Source: Symbiodinium natans (Eukaryota > Sar > Dinophyceae > Suessiales > Symbiodiniaceae). From it: a stretch of 64,000 bases of DNA. Where the stretch lies: positions 239,501 through 303,500 of the forward strand of contig CAJNDS010000335.1 in assembly GCA_905221605.1 (NCBI GenBank). The letters run 5' to 3'. Position 1 is the stretch's first letter. Every line of letters begins with the position of its first letter. A program made the position numbers and the translations under genes. Below the pieces are notes generated by a model. It saw only the letters and a program-made list of their open reading frames with translations, did not search any database and was not told the DNA's origin. This document shows, in pieces, positions 8,928-19,177 of this stretch.

Positions 8928-10085
8928 GTCTCGCCGCGCCGCGGCAGTAGATGTCATGCGGAGATGGCGCCCCAACACACCCAGGGGGTGTGAGGGGGCG
9001 GCATATGTCGCGGCGGCGTATATTGAAGTTGGAGCCACCACAACCAGAAAGGTTGGGTTGTTTTGTTTTTCCCACCCCCTGCTTACGCAGGCATCCACCC
9101 AACTTTTCTCCTTTTAGGGTTTCGGGCTGACGCCCTAAATTCCCACTTCCCACCCCCGTCTTTTGAACGGTTGGGTTGGACAGGTTGGGCACATAAAATC
9201 CAGTAGTGACCCCGTCTCACTCCGTTCTTGTGGAGGTCATAGAGTTGATGCTCCGGCTTGAGCCAGGGCCCACAGAGGGGGTCAGGGGCGGGCAAGAGGC
9301 AGGGGAAGGACCGAGTCTGTCTGGGCTGTCCCTGCAAACCCTTTGAAAAATCTTTCTGAATATGACGACGCCTTTAAACCCAATGAAGGAAAATGGAAAA
9401 TCTCCTCAAAGGGCCGACCCGAGGCCCTGCTTGGACAGATGTGGAGGCGGCAGCAAAGGCCGGGGGGCATGTTCCGTCTTCGATGTTGGAAACCAAGTTG
9501 AGGGCGTCAGATTTGATTACGATGACATTAGCTTTTTAGCCATCCATGGAAATCGCCGTTGCAATGACCCTGAGAAGCCCCTTAGCGGCCCATTAGGCTT
9601 CTCGCGGTGGACCTATATGATAGGGGGCCAGGAGGAGGGGGGTCAGGAGGGGGGCCAGGAGGTGGGCCGGAAACGGGGGCAGGGCGGGTCAGGGAAGGGG
9701 GGGAAGGGGGCCCAGGGGGGGCCAGAGGCCAGGGGGGGTTAGGGGGGCCAGGGCGAGCCAGGAAGCCAGAAAACCAGCTTTTTGGGTTTGAGCTGACTCG
9801 CCTTGCGGCCCCCCTGATCCCTGAACACGCTCCGGCAGGGGCCCGGCGCCAGGGGACTCCGGAGGGGCCCCGGGAGTGCAGAAGCCCATTCTTCATAATA
9901 CTTGAGAATCGGGGGGTACCCCAGGCGGGGTACTGCACCGGCACTGGAGGTGCAGCTCACGCTCAACACAACTCTTTAGGCTTGCATAGTAAGTCCAAGC
10001 GATGGTGTGACTGGCTGTCGGGTGTAGTTCTGGGTCCAGGCACCCTAGAAAAGGGTGGGTACGGCCTAAGCAGGCCTGGGTGGGA
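8928..10085. other. 1.15-kb island without telomere arrays
   Basis: GC-rich, unassigned sequence. Bases 9621-9760 form a purine-rich tract built on GGGGGCCAGGAGG-like words, which opens several spurious glycine-rich frames. Plus 9362-9620 stays open with an ordinary composition, but nothing is recognisable. Confidence 0.5.
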
Positions 10086-10317
10086 ATTTCGGGTTTAGGG
10101 TTTAGGGTTAACCCCAGACTCCCAGACACATCTGAGCAGTCGAGAGTGAAAGCACCGGGCGCGCTTGGAGGTTCATGGAGGTTCACAAACGGCGTTCGAA
10201 GTACGGGAAAATTACAGTTCCGATTGGCGATAACCTCGTTTAGTGTACGTCTAAACCCGAAAGCCCTACACCCTAAACCCAACGGTTTAGGGTTTACATG
10301 CTTAATAGGGTTTAGGC

Positions 10318-10430
10318 AACCCTAAACCCTAAACCCTAAACCCTGAACCCTGAACCCTGAACCCTAAACCCTGCTAAATCCTAAACCCTAAAAACCCTAA
10401 AAACCCTAAACCCTAAACCCTAAACCCAAC
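10318..10430 (-). repeat. Telomere-type array, convergent with a short TTTAGGG run
   Basis: About 15 CCCTAAA, CCCTGAA and CCCTAAAAA units. A short TTTAGGG run (10282-10317) faces it, giving an inverted junction. Confidence 0.92.
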
Positions 10431-10513
10431 TTGCGGGGTGTTGGTCGGTATGCGCGCAGAGAGGTCGAGAGCGATTCGCCGCCCACCCATGGTTGGTGGG
10501 GCGCTTCGAGGGC

Positions 10514-10708
10514 GGTTTAGGGTTTAGGGTTCAGGGTCAGGGTTTAGGGTTTAGGGTTTAGGGTTTAGGGTTTAGGGTTTAGGGTTTAGGGTTTAGGGTT
10601 TAGGGTTTAGGGTTTAGGGTTTAGGGTTTAGGGTTTAGGGTTCAGGGTTCAGGGTTCAGGGTTTAGGGTTTAGAGTTTAGGGTTTAGGGTTTAGGGTTTA
10701 GGGTTTAG
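10514..10708 (+). repeat. Telomere-type array (TTTAGGG, about 27 units)
   Basis: A long clean array with a small TTCAGGG block in the middle. Confidence 0.97.
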
Positions 10709-10872
10709 GGCATAGGGTTTTCTAGGGTGTGAAAATGCTTTAGGGTTTTCCGGGTTCCATGCAGTAGGGCGTACAGGGTTGATAGGCTTGTAGGGTCCCA
10801 AAAGGGCTCGTCCAACTTTGGCGCAGTGGCTCTGCAAACGCTCGACATGCTGTGGCAAATATGTGGAAATAG

Positions 10873-10946
10873 CCCTCAACCCTAAACCCGAAACCCTAAA
10901 CCCTAAGCCCTAAGCCCTAAGCCCTAAGCCCTAAGCACTAAACCTT
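10873..10946 (-). repeat. Telomere-type array with CCCTAAG block
   Basis: Three or four canonical units are followed by five CCCTAAG units. Confidence 0.94.
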
Positions 10947-11055
10947 ACAGGGCCCCAGAACTTCGAGCAACCCTCCCTTATGGAAGCAGCCCTGGGCTGC
11001 CGACGCCAGGAGAGTTGACACGCGGTCGGTCTCAGGATCATAGCCTTGTGGAGTT

Positions 11056-11210
11056 GGGGTTTAGGGTTTAGGGTTTAGGGTTTAGGGTGTAGGGTTTAGG
11101 GTTTAGGGTTTAGGGTTTGGGGTTTGGGGTTTGGGGTTTAGGGTTTAGGGTTGAGGGTTGAGGGTTTAGGCTTTAGGCTTAGGGCTTAGGGCTTAGGGTT
11201 TAGGGTTTAG
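11056..11210 (+). repeat. Telomere-type array in variant blocks
   Basis: TTTAGGG, TTTGGGG, TTGAGGG and CTTAGGG blocks follow one another, about 22 units. Confidence 0.95.
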
Positions 11211-11825
11211 CATTGGTCAGTTGATCGCAACATGCCCACCCCGAGGCCACCCAAGCAATACTCATCACGAAACCAGACCGGAGCCAGCCAAAGCCAAGCC
11301 AGCCATTCAAATTTCACATATCGAACATGTTCAGAGGACACTAAGATAAAACATTGCGAATGCTTGGGACATTTGCGAGTCGTGAACTCTTGCCGAACTT
11401 GAGGCGAGCTGTTGGCGACTTTTTGGGGGGGTCACTGGGAACATTGGCTGATTGGGACACTGGGAAGTCGGAGGTCATCTGGGGCCAGAAGGCACCATGT
11501 CGAGCATTGCTTGGGACATTTGCGACTTTGAGGGGGTGCCAAGGGTGTCCCTTGACTTCGGAGTGACCCAGAAGGCAACTTTTGCGCAGGGGACGGTCTG
11601 GGCCGAAGGGCCCTCTCATAGAAAATTCCAGGGCGTGAAGAGTCTCCGAGTTCTGCAAGAATCTCCCCCCCACGCCGAGGCTCACTTGGCCAGAAAACGA
11701 AACTCACTAGAGCGGTCAAAGCGAGGGGTCGGGCCTTTCAGTGCCTTTCAGGGCTTCCTGTAAGCTCCAGGGCCTCTTTTGGCAGATTTCCAAAGGCTTC
11801 CTGGAGACCTTCCAGGGGCCCTCTG
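11211..11825. other. Array-free island
   Basis: GC-balanced sequence with a local duplication: ATGCTTGGGACATTTGCGAGT near 11360 recurs as ATTGCTTGGGACATTTGCGA near 11507. Frames are open on both strands at 11341-11763 without recognisable motifs. Confidence 0.45.
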
Positions 11826-12052
11826 AAGGGTTTAAGGCCCTGCCTACTGGAAGGGTTTAAGGCCCTCCTGCTAACTGGGAGGGTTTAAGGTCGTTTGAGA
11901 CCCCTGCTTTCTGGGAGGTGGGAGGGTTGAAGGTCCCCCCTGCCCACTGGAAGGGTTTAAGGCCCCCCTGCTGACAGGGAGGGTTTAAGGTCCCCTTGCC
12001 TACTGCAAGGGTTTAAGGCCCCCCTGCTTTCTGGGAAGGGCCCCCTGCCTAC
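11826..12052. repeat. Minisatellite, unit about 28-33 bp, about 8 copies
   Basis: Units read GGGTTTAAGGCCCCCCTGCC then TACTGGGA with substitutions. The core GGGTTTAAGG resembles a telomere unit, but the rest does not. Confidence 0.85.
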
Positions 12053-12301
12053 TGGAGCTGGTCTAAAGGGGAAACGCGATCGGGACAGCTGCCAGGCAGT
12101 CCAAAAAGGGCAGTAAAGGGGAAGGAGCCCTTTCCCGCTGCGGTTTAGGGTATTAATATTTATCTGAGACGAGCTTGGCGACCAAGCTTGGCGACCCCTC
12201 AGGGGTGCGGTGGGCAGGCTCTGCAGCTCAAGCAGAGCCTGCCATGGTCTCGCTGAGCGCTCGACTGCGCCCGTCTACCCAACAGAGGTGAGAGGGGTGG
12301 C
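12053..12301. other. Spacer without a gene
   Basis: A short internal direct repeat GAGCTTGGCGACC / AAGCTTGGCGACC lies at 12171-12197. Nothing else was seen. Confidence 0.5.
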
Positions 12302-12376
12302 GGGTTTAGGGTTTAGGGTTTAGGGTTTAGGGTTTAAGGTTTAGGGTTTAGGGTTTAGGGTTTAGGGCTTAGGGTT
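12302..12376 (+). repeat. Telomere-type array (TTTAGGG, about 10 units)
   Basis: Nearly perfect. A G tract of about 19 bases follows at 12390-12408. Confidence 0.96.
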
Positions 12377-12408
12377 GTGGATTTACGGGTGGGGGGGGGG
12401 GGGGGGGG

Positions 12409-12841
12409 CTCCCCTGAAAGCTAGGAGGAGAGGCATGCGCTTCTGGTTTTTCCTACGCCTTAGAAGTCTTTGGGATGCAACAGACGACCCTGAAACCCCG
12501 AAGGCGTGTCCGTGCGGCTCAGGGTTTAGAGTTATAGGGTTTTAGGGAAGACTTGAGCCATGATTGATCCTGATTTTTGGACCTGGTTTTGGCGACGGTG
12601 TAGTTCGGCTAGGAGTATGGGACCCCTGGATCAGATTCGAGATTCAGTTTTCTTTTTTGGGAGTAGAAAGGTTGCATACTCATGGCCCCCGCCGCTTGTT
12701 CTACATCGTTCTACAGTGAGGAAGTTTGAGATATCCTGATTGAAGACCTACAGCCTAGACACGCAAGACTAAAGGACCCTACTCTTAACCCTACCGCCCA
12801 CCTCCCCCTCTGATCCCGTGGATCCAGCTCTAAAGCAATAA
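12409..12841. other. Spacer without a gene
   Basis: Unassigned sequence with one decayed telomere patch at 12518-12547. Confidence 0.5.
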
Positions 12842-13036
12842 ATCCTAAACCCTAAGCCCCTAAACCCTAAACCCGACGTCCTAAACCCTCAGCCCTAAAT
12901 CCAAAACCCTAAACCCCAAACCCTAAACCCTCAATCCTAAACCCTAAACCCTAAAACTCTACAGAACTAAACCCTAAACCCCAAACCCCAAACCCTAAAC
13001 CCTAAGCCCTCAATCCTAAACCCTAAACCCTAAAAC
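12842..13036 (-). repeat. Degenerate CCCTAAA array with internal duplication
   Basis: The string CCCTCAATCCTAAACCCTAA and the units after it occur twice (near 12926 and 13007), so the array grew by segmental duplication as well as by single units. Confidence 0.9.
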
Positions 13037-13093
13037 TCCCGCAGAGCTCCGGGCGCAACTCCCCTGGCAAGGGCGACCTCAGAATGCGGGCTT

Positions 13094-13316
13094 GGGTTAG
13101 GGTTTAGGGTTTAGGGTTTAGGGTTTAGGGTTTAGGGTTTAGGGTTTAGGGTTTAGGGTTTAGGGTTTAGGGTTTAGGGTTTAGGGTTTAGGGCTTAGGG
13201 CTTAGGGCTTAGGGCTTAGGGCTTAGGGTTTAGGGTTTAGGGTTTCGGGCTTGGGGTTTAGGGGTTTAGGGGTTTAGGGGTTTAGGGGTTTAGGGGTTTA
13301 GGGGTTTAGGTTTAGT
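13094..13316 (+). repeat. Long array TTTAGGG, CTTAGGG, then TTTAGGGG octamers
   Basis: About 15 canonical units, five CTTAGGG units, and seven TTTAGGGG octamers at the right end. Confidence 0.96.
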
Positions 13317-13582
13317 TCTTTGTTTAATTTAAAAGGGTTGACACGGGAGGCCTGCCCCCCAACAAACAGGCAAGAAGGTGCCCACCCGGCGTCAGGATCT
13401 CTTGGGCGTAGGGTAGAGGGAATTAGGGTATAGGGTATAGGGTTTAGGATTAAGGGTTTTGGGTTTGCTGTTTAGGATCTTAGGCGACAGGGTGTAGGGT
13501 AGTAGGGAATTCGGGTCGAGAGTTTTGGGAGGTCCTCGGGTGCAGGGTAAAGGGTTGTAGGGTATTAGGGTATTAGGGCTAA

Positions 13583-13692
13583 TAGACCCAGGAGTAGCCT
13601 AAGAATTGAAAAGGGTACCCTTTTTGGTTTAAAGGGGCTGATAAGGGAACCCATACCCGCAAAAAAAGGGGATAAGGGCCTACTCGGGGTCG
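13583..13692. mobile_element. FB-E copy 1
   Basis: Starts AATAGACCCAGGAGTAGCCT and ends GGCCTACTCGGGGTC, imperfect inverted ends. The centre carries AAAAGGGTACCCTTTTTGG, a smaller hairpin shared by the family. Confidence 0.75.
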
Positions 13693-14050
13693 TAGATTGT
13701 TGGGGATCTATGACATCCAAGTCGCCTCCGCTCGTCGCTGGCACCTGTGCGGGCCCAGAGCTGGCGGTTGTGAGTCGTCTCTGAGTTACTCCGGGTCTTA
13801 AGGTCTGTAGGCTTAAGGTTAAGAGTGAAGCTGCTCAGGACCCTTGGCACCCTAAACCCTGAACCCTGAAACCCCAAACCCTACAGTGCCCAGGAGCAGT
13901 ACAGCACAGGGCACCGGGGAGGCGAAAAGTTCCCCCAAACCTCCCAGAAACCCGACGCCATGGTCATAACATGCAAGCAGCGTGAGAGCTCGAGCCGTAG
14001 CATGCGCAAGTCAGTAAAACAGGTCCAGACACCCAACTCCTCAAGGGACT
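13693..14050. other. Spacer without a gene
   Basis: A short CCCTGAA/CCCTAAA patch at 13850-13885. The rest is unassigned. Confidence 0.5.
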
Positions 14051-14300
14051 CTACCTTGGACCTTAAACCCTAAACCCTAAACCCTAAACCCTAAACCCTG
14101 CACCCTAAACCCTAAACACCCTAAACCCGAAACCCTAAACCCTAACCTAAACCTTGGACCCCTAAGGTGGTACCCTGTTTGGGTTCGGGGAACCTTTTTA
14201 AAGATCCCTTTAAAGGGTCGTACAAAGGGCCATATTGGGAGCATATAAAGGGAAACCTATAAAGGTACGTCCTTAGGGGCAGGAGTTTGGAACCCTTGAG
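14051..14300. mobile_element. FB-F copy 1 split by a telomere-type array
   Basis: ACCTTGGACCTTAA at 14053-14066 recurs as ACCTTGGACCCCTAA at 14151-14165 on the far side of a CCCTAAA array. FB-F copy 2 has this motif only once, so the array is the inserted part. The rest of the element ends with CAGGAGTTTGGAACCCTTGAG. Confidence 0.8.
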
Positions 14301-14520
14301 CCCTGATGTTAACGTCGCTTTAATAAACCCCCGCCCCCCAAAACTTGTTTTGGTCCCCGGGGTTTGGAGGGGTAGAAAAAAACGAGTGGGTGCCAATAAT
14401 GCGGATTCTGGGGGTCTTGGGGGGGTTAGCTGTTAGGGTCTGCTGTGCTTGGTCTCGAAGGGTTCTGCTTGCTCTCGGAGCTCGAAAAGTCCTCTCTGCA
14501 AGTAAAATTTCTGATTCCTG

Positions 14521-14680
14521 GCCGGCCAAATATTACTGTTGTCACCCCATTATTATTTTCACCGGACCCCCCTATATAGACTTGTTTACACACATCGGCC
14601 CGAAAACCTCCCGTAATGGAAAGTAGTCTTCGGCTGAGCCCCTCTGGCCCGGCGAATATTACAGTTGCCACCCCATTTAC
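14521..14680. repeat. Direct repeat pair around 130 bp of unassigned sequence
   Basis: AATATTACTGTTGTCACCCC at about 14530 recurs as AATATTACAGTTGCCACCCC at about 14655. The intervening sequence is not telomeric. It may be an unrecognised insertion. Confidence 0.6.
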
Positions 14681-14697
14681 AGATGTGAGGTTAACAT

Positions 14698-14803
14698 TAA
14701 ACCCTAAACCCTAAACCCTAAACCCTAAATCCTAAGCCCTAAACCCTAAACCCTAAACCCTAAACCCCAAACCCTCAACCCCAAACCCCAAACCCTAAAC
14801 CCT
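14698..14803 (-). repeat. Telomere-type array (CCCTAAA, about 15 units)
   Basis: Clean at the left, CCCCAAA and CCCTCAA variants at the right. Confidence 0.95.
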
Positions 14804-14893
14804 GATGGGCTCTTCTCTTCTCCCCTCACCGCACCTCTCTTTGGGGGCGCAAATGCGTGGTGCACCAGCAGCTCCTGGCCCCACTTGAACTTC

Positions 14894-14989
14894 AGGGTTT
14901 AGGGTTTAGGGTTTAGGGTTTAGGGTTTAGGGTTTAGGGTTTAGGGTTTAGGGTTTAGGGTTTAGGGTTTAGGGTTTAGGGTTTAGGGT

Positions 14990-15021
<32 letters not shown>

Positions 15022-15022
15022 G
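14894..15022 (+). repeat. Telomere-type array TTTAGGG then TTGAGGG
   Basis: About 14 canonical units then five TTGAGGG units. It is followed by G/T-rich decayed sequence to about 15215. Confidence 0.96.
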
Positions 15023-15215
15023 GGTTTTGGAGCTTTGGGTTTTGGAGCTTTGGGCTGAGGGCTGAAAGTTTTTGGAGTTTGGGGAGTTAGGGTAAAGAGT
15101 TTTGGGGTTTTGGAGTTTTGGGGTTAGGGGCTTGGGGTGTTGTAGGGATAGGGATTTATGTTTGGGGTTTAAGTTAGGCCTTAGGGGCCTAGGGTTTGGT
15201 GCTTAGGGTTTGGGC

Positions 15216-15535
15216 GCTCAGAGGTTTCACTCGAGCATTTTGATTTGAGTCCTCAACTCCTTCGCCGGCAGCTCCATATGTTCTTGTGTTGAGGTTCTTA
15301 GCTTGTGCTAAGCAGACTACAGCTCATCGGAAAGAAAGAACTGGGACAGAAACAGCCAGGCAACTAGGACTTTAGGGCACTTGAGGGCTTCCTTGAAGCC
15401 TTAACCTTAGAGTCTAGCAAGCTTTCGGTTAAACTGCTGCTAGTGTGGAGGTGGAAGAGCCTGAAGCCCCAATTCTTCAGCCCTGGCACTATGGGGCTTA
15501 CGTACGACCCTGGCACTACCCCAACCCGGATTTGG
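15216..15535. other. Spacer without a gene
   Basis: A short direct repeat CCCTGGCACTA at 15481 and 15508. Nothing else is recognised. Confidence 0.5.
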
Positions 15536-15615
15536 GGTTTAGGGTTTAGGGTTCACAGGGTTTGGGGGTTGGGGGTTTGGGGTTTGGGGTTTGGGGTTTA
15601 GGGTTTGGAGTTTGC
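15536..15615 (+). repeat. Variant array (TTTGGGG, TTTAGGG)
   Basis: About ten mixed units. Confidence 0.88.
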
Positions 15616-15699
15616 CCCCTCCTACCAACAATTCGGCCCAACATGAAGACTAGATTGATTTGGGCCCATGTTCTGGCAGGGGTCCCCCTAAGCTCCAAA

Positions 15700-15988
15700 C
15701 TCTAAACCCGAAACCTGAAACCCGAAACCCTAATCCACACTCCCCAACACCCTAACCCTAAACGTGAAACCCTAAACCCGAACCCCTGAAACCCGAAACC
15801 CTAAAGCCTACACCCCAAACCCCAAACCCCAAACCCTAAACCCTAAACTCTAAACCCGCAATCCCAAACCCTACACCCTACACCCTAAACCCCAAACCCT
15901 AAACCCCCAACCCTAAACCCTAAACCCTAAACCCTAAACCCTACACCCTACACCCTAAACCCCAAACCCTAAACCCAAACCCTTGGGG
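15700..15988 (-). repeat. Long degenerate CCCTAAA array
   Basis: About 40 units dominated by CCCGAAA, CCCTACA and CCCCAAA variants, with a repeated block CCCTACACCCTACACCCTAA. Confidence 0.92.
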
Positions 15989-16071
15989 AGGGGGGCTCCT
16001 CGGTAAGATGGCACTGCCGCCCACGGCTGCGCAGTGTGGCTTCCTTATGGGCAACGTATGGGGCTTCTGGG

Positions 16072-16155
16072 ACCCTAAACCCTAGACCCTGGACCCTAAA
16101 CCCTAAACCCGAAACCCTAAACCCTAAACCCTAAACCCAAAACCCCAAGCCCTGA
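16072..16155 (-). repeat. Telomere-type array with variants
   Basis: About 12 units. Confidence 0.92.
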
Positions 16156-16207
16156 AACGGGCTAAGGTGTTTGGCGTTCTACGGATTTCAAGCCTTAAGG
16201 CCTGTTG

Positions 16208-16292
16208 GGTTCAGGGTTTAGGGTTTAGGGTTTCGGGTTTAGGGTCCCTAAGCCCTAAACCCTAAACCCTAAACCCTAAACCCTACAGCCTT
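16208..16292. repeat. Convergent telomere-type arrays
   Basis: Four TTTAGGG-type units run directly into five CCCTAAA units at about 16243, forming an inverted junction. Confidence 0.92.
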
Positions 16293-16435
16293 CTCAAGTT
16301 CCTGAGGGCCAGGCTCGGGCCTCTTCAGGGTTCACTTCTTCTCGGTTCAAGCTCCTGAAGAAGAAGATGGTGTTGCATGTTTGCCCACAGTTTTTGTACA
16401 GAAACCCTGAATCAACCCCAAACCATTGGCTACCC

Positions 16436-16592
16436 CTAAGCCCTAAACCCTAAACCCTAAACCCTAAACCCTGAACCCTGAACCCTAAACCCTAAACCCT
16501 AAACCCTAGACCCCAAAACCCCAAACCCTAAACCCTAAACCCTAAACCCAAACCCTAAACCCTAAAACCTAAACCCCCGAAGCCCTAAACCC
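16436..16592 (-). repeat. Telomere-type array (about 22 units)
   Basis: CCCTAAA with CCCTGAA, CCCCAAA and CCTAAAA variants. Confidence 0.94.
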
Positions 16593-16668
16593 TAGTCTCT
16601 TGGATTTGTTTGGGGCGCGCGGTGTTCCGGCATGGCCGGACTTCCACGGATGCTTCGGGGCCTTGAAG

Positions 16669-16910
16669 TACTTGGAGGTTCGTGGTACTTAATGTTTGGG
16701 GTTTAGGGTCTAGGGTTTAATTAGGGTTTAGGGTTTAGGGTTGAGGGTTCAGGCCTTAGGGTTCTACTTAGAGGTTCGTGGTACTTAATAATCAGATATA
16801 ACTGCACTTATAATCCACTGATTTGAGCCCTATAATTGCTCCTTATATGATTATAATCGGGTCTAAGTGCAAATACTACTTGGTTTGTACGTACCGTGAA
16901 CCTCCAAGTA
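16669..16910. mobile_element. FB-B copy 2 with TTTAGGG insert and target-site duplication
   Basis: The element's own left end, CTTGGAGGTTCGTGGTACTT, occurs at 16671-16690 and again at 16767-16786 (one mismatch), separated by 71 bases of TTTAGGG-type sequence. Every other FB-B copy has this end once. The right end GTACCGTGAACCTCCAAG closes the foldback. Confidence 0.9.
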
Positions 16911-17084
16911 GCAGGTAGATGCTCAAAAACTAAGACCTATCAACCCTACACACCCGATACACCTGTAAACCCTATAAACTCTACAAGCCGTATAAGCCCT
17001 AAGCCCTTGACTCTATATTTAGGGCTCAAGGCCAGGTGCGGATTCGGGTCTTGCGGCGCAGGAGCTTCGAACCTTCTTGGGGTT

Positions 17085-17142
17085 CGGGTTTAGGAAACCC
17101 TAAACCCTAAACCCTAAACCCTAAACCCTACACCCTAAACCT
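17085..17142 (-). repeat. Telomere-type array with a convergent edge
   Basis: GGGTTTAGG meets AAACCCTAAACCC at 17095, then about six CCCTAAA units. Confidence 0.92.
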
Positions 17143-17252
17143 TATAGTGCTATGAACATAGGAGGTTGGGCTCAGCCAAAGCGGCCAAAACTTAGCTGAA
17201 GACTTGCGCAGTGACTCCAGAACCCTGAACCATGAAACCCAAGCCCTCCTTA

Positions 17253-17340
17253 AACTGAACCCTGAACCCTGAACCCTGAACCCTAAACCCTAAACCCTAA
17301 ACCCTAAACCCTGAACCCTGAACCAAAAGCCCTAAACCTT
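17253..17340 (-). repeat. Telomere-type array (CCCTGAA, CCCTAAA)
   Basis: CCCTGAA blocks flank a canonical centre. Confidence 0.93.
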
Positions 17341-17462
17341 CAGGTCCCAACTTCCGCGCGCCTGAGGTACACGAGCTTGGACAGTGCGGCAGTGCGCCAG
17401 GACTCCTCTCGGACAAGCTGATTGCCGAGGACGACCTGGGCGGCCCCCCCCCTCGCTGCCAT

Positions 17463-17530
17463 GGGTTTAGGGTTTAGGGTTTAGGGTTTAGGGTTTAGGG
17501 TTTAGGGTTTAGGGTTTAGGGTTCAGGGTC
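17463..17530 (+). repeat. Telomere-type array (TTTAGGG, about 9 units)
   Basis: Perfect apart from a terminal TTCAGGG. Confidence 0.96.
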
Positions 17531-17701
17531 ACAAGTAGGAGGGGGTCTGTTTTGCCGGGTGCCCCTAAACCCTAGACTCAATCATCTCTACGTAGGGAGA
17601 CCGTAGCCAAGAGCCATCCTGCCAAGCACCATCCCCGGTAAAGGTTGGAGAGCACGTGCCCCGCCCACAGAAACGAGGATCTCCAACCATCCGGGCTTCT
17701 C

Positions 17702-17822
17702 TAAAACCCTTAAACCCTTAAACTCTGAAACCCTTAAACCCTCAAAGCCGAAAACCCTTAAACCCGCAAACCGTTAAATCCTTAAACCCTGAAAGCCCTT
17801 AAACTCTTAAGCCCTAAACCCT
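17702..17822 (-). repeat. Octamer array (CCCTTAAA)
   Basis: About 15 units of CCCTTAAA and relatives, a heavily diverged octamer form. Confidence 0.88.
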
Positions 17823-17922
17823 GGGTGAGCTTGATCTCCTGCACTTCAGAAGCTTCTGAAGTCCAGGAAGCTGTAGGCATGAACCAAGACATCGGCGACA
17901 AGAAAGCCACTGGGCGCCCCAA

Positions 17923-18030
17923 TGGGTTTAGGGTTTAGGGTTTAGGGTTTAGGGTTTAGGGTTTAGGGTTTAGGGTTTAGGGTTTAGGGTTTAGGGTTTA
18001 GGGTTTAGGGTTTAGGGTTTAGGGTTTAGG
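17923..18030 (+). repeat. Telomere-type array (TTTAGGG, about 15 units)
   Basis: Perfect units. Confidence 0.97.
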
Positions 18031-18310
18031 GCCTTCAAACGCGAATCGACAAACAAATGATCGCATCATCCACCTTGTCGGGAATCGCTTGAACACAAGG
18101 TTTCAGGAGGACATAGTTGCTGGCGATGTCTCTACTTGGAGGTTCGAGTGACGTAGCAAGGTAGCTACAACGGAGAAATACAGGCACCCTACAAAACGGA
18201 CCCTGATTGGGTTTTGCTACTTAACACCCTACCTAGTAGCTACTTTTAAATTTACCCTCAAAAGCCTTGAAACCACTATGCTCTCGCAGGGCTTTGAAAC
18301 CGGTAAGCCC
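18031..18310. other. Spacer with an FB-B-like end
   Basis: CTACTTGGAGGTTCGAGTGAC at 18132 matches the FB-B terminus, then diverges. GTAGCAAGGTAGCTAC and CTACCTAGTAGCTAC downstream suggest a separate degraded foldback. Confidence 0.45.
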
Positions 18311-18370
18311 GCATACAACCCTAACCCCTAAACCCTAAACTCTAAACTCTAAACCCGAAACCCTACACCC

Positions 18371-18814
18371 AAAAGCGCGCCCCAACACGTGAAGCCATCA
18401 AGCCCCCTAAACTGCCCAGAAGACTTTTGAAACGCTCAAGCCCTCTTCCACTTCGTGCGGCCCTCAATTGCGCAGGCCATATTGTTTAGGGTTAGTGTTC
18501 AGGTTTAGGGTTTCGGGTTTAAGGTTCAGGGTTTAGGGCTATGCCATGTTGTTCCCCTTGCATACCCTGCTGCGGCGCCCGGCCAGACTCTCCAGTCGCG
18601 GGACATCCCGCGCGAGAATGCCGAAGGTTTCCAAGCTCAGGAGCCTCGATTGGGGTTTAAGGGTTTAGGGCATTGAGGGTTTATTGGCTACGGGTTTCGG
18701 GTTAAAGTTGACGGTGAATATGCGTGGGGTATAGGATTTAGGGCGTTGAAGGTTTACAGGCTAAGGGTTTCGGGCTTTTGTTGCAGGGCTGTAGGTTTAG
18801 GGTTGGGTTATTGA
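18371..18814. other. Spacer with decayed telomere patches
   Basis: Decayed TTTAGGG words at 18483-18540 and 18650-18800. No gene seen. Confidence 0.5.
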
Positions 18815-18907
18815 GATGTTCCCCCTTATAGGAGCAGTCCTTGATAGGGATTACAATAGGGGGTTCTATCATCCCTAGTAAGGACTGCTTGTATAAGGGG
18901 GAACATC
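18815..18907. mobile_element. FB-A copy 1 (reference)
   Basis: GATGTTCCCCCTTATA at the left and TATAAGGGGGAACATC at the right are a perfect 16-bp inverted repeat. Inner arms GCAGTCCTTG and AAGGACTGC also pair, giving a 93-bp hairpin with a central GGATTACAATAGGGGG. Confidence 0.92.
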
Positions 18908-18950
18908 CCAACTTTAGTGCTTCTAGGTTTGGGGGTTAAGGAACCAGGAA

Positions 18951-19023
18951 CCCTAAACCCTAAACCCTAAACCCTATACCCTAGACCCTAAACCCTAAAC
19001 CCTAAACCCTAAACCCTAAACCT
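18951..19023 (-). repeat. Telomere-type array (CCCTAAA, about 10 units)
   Basis: Clean with CCCTATA and CCCTAGA singletons. Confidence 0.96.
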
Positions 19024-19135
19024 ATAAACCAAGGCTTTACGGTTTAGCTCTCAGACAGATCCCTCTTCGAGCTTCCTCTCGCCTACCCGCCCAAACGGTT
19101 CCGAGACCCTCAACTTAGAGCCCTGAGCTCCGTAA

Positions 19136-19177
19136 GACCCTAAACCCTAAACCCTAAACCCTAAACCCTAAACCCTA
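19136..19177 (-). repeat. Telomere-type array abutting a truncated FB-A
   Basis: Six CCCTAAA units end exactly where an FB-A copy has lost its left terminus. Confidence 0.93.
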
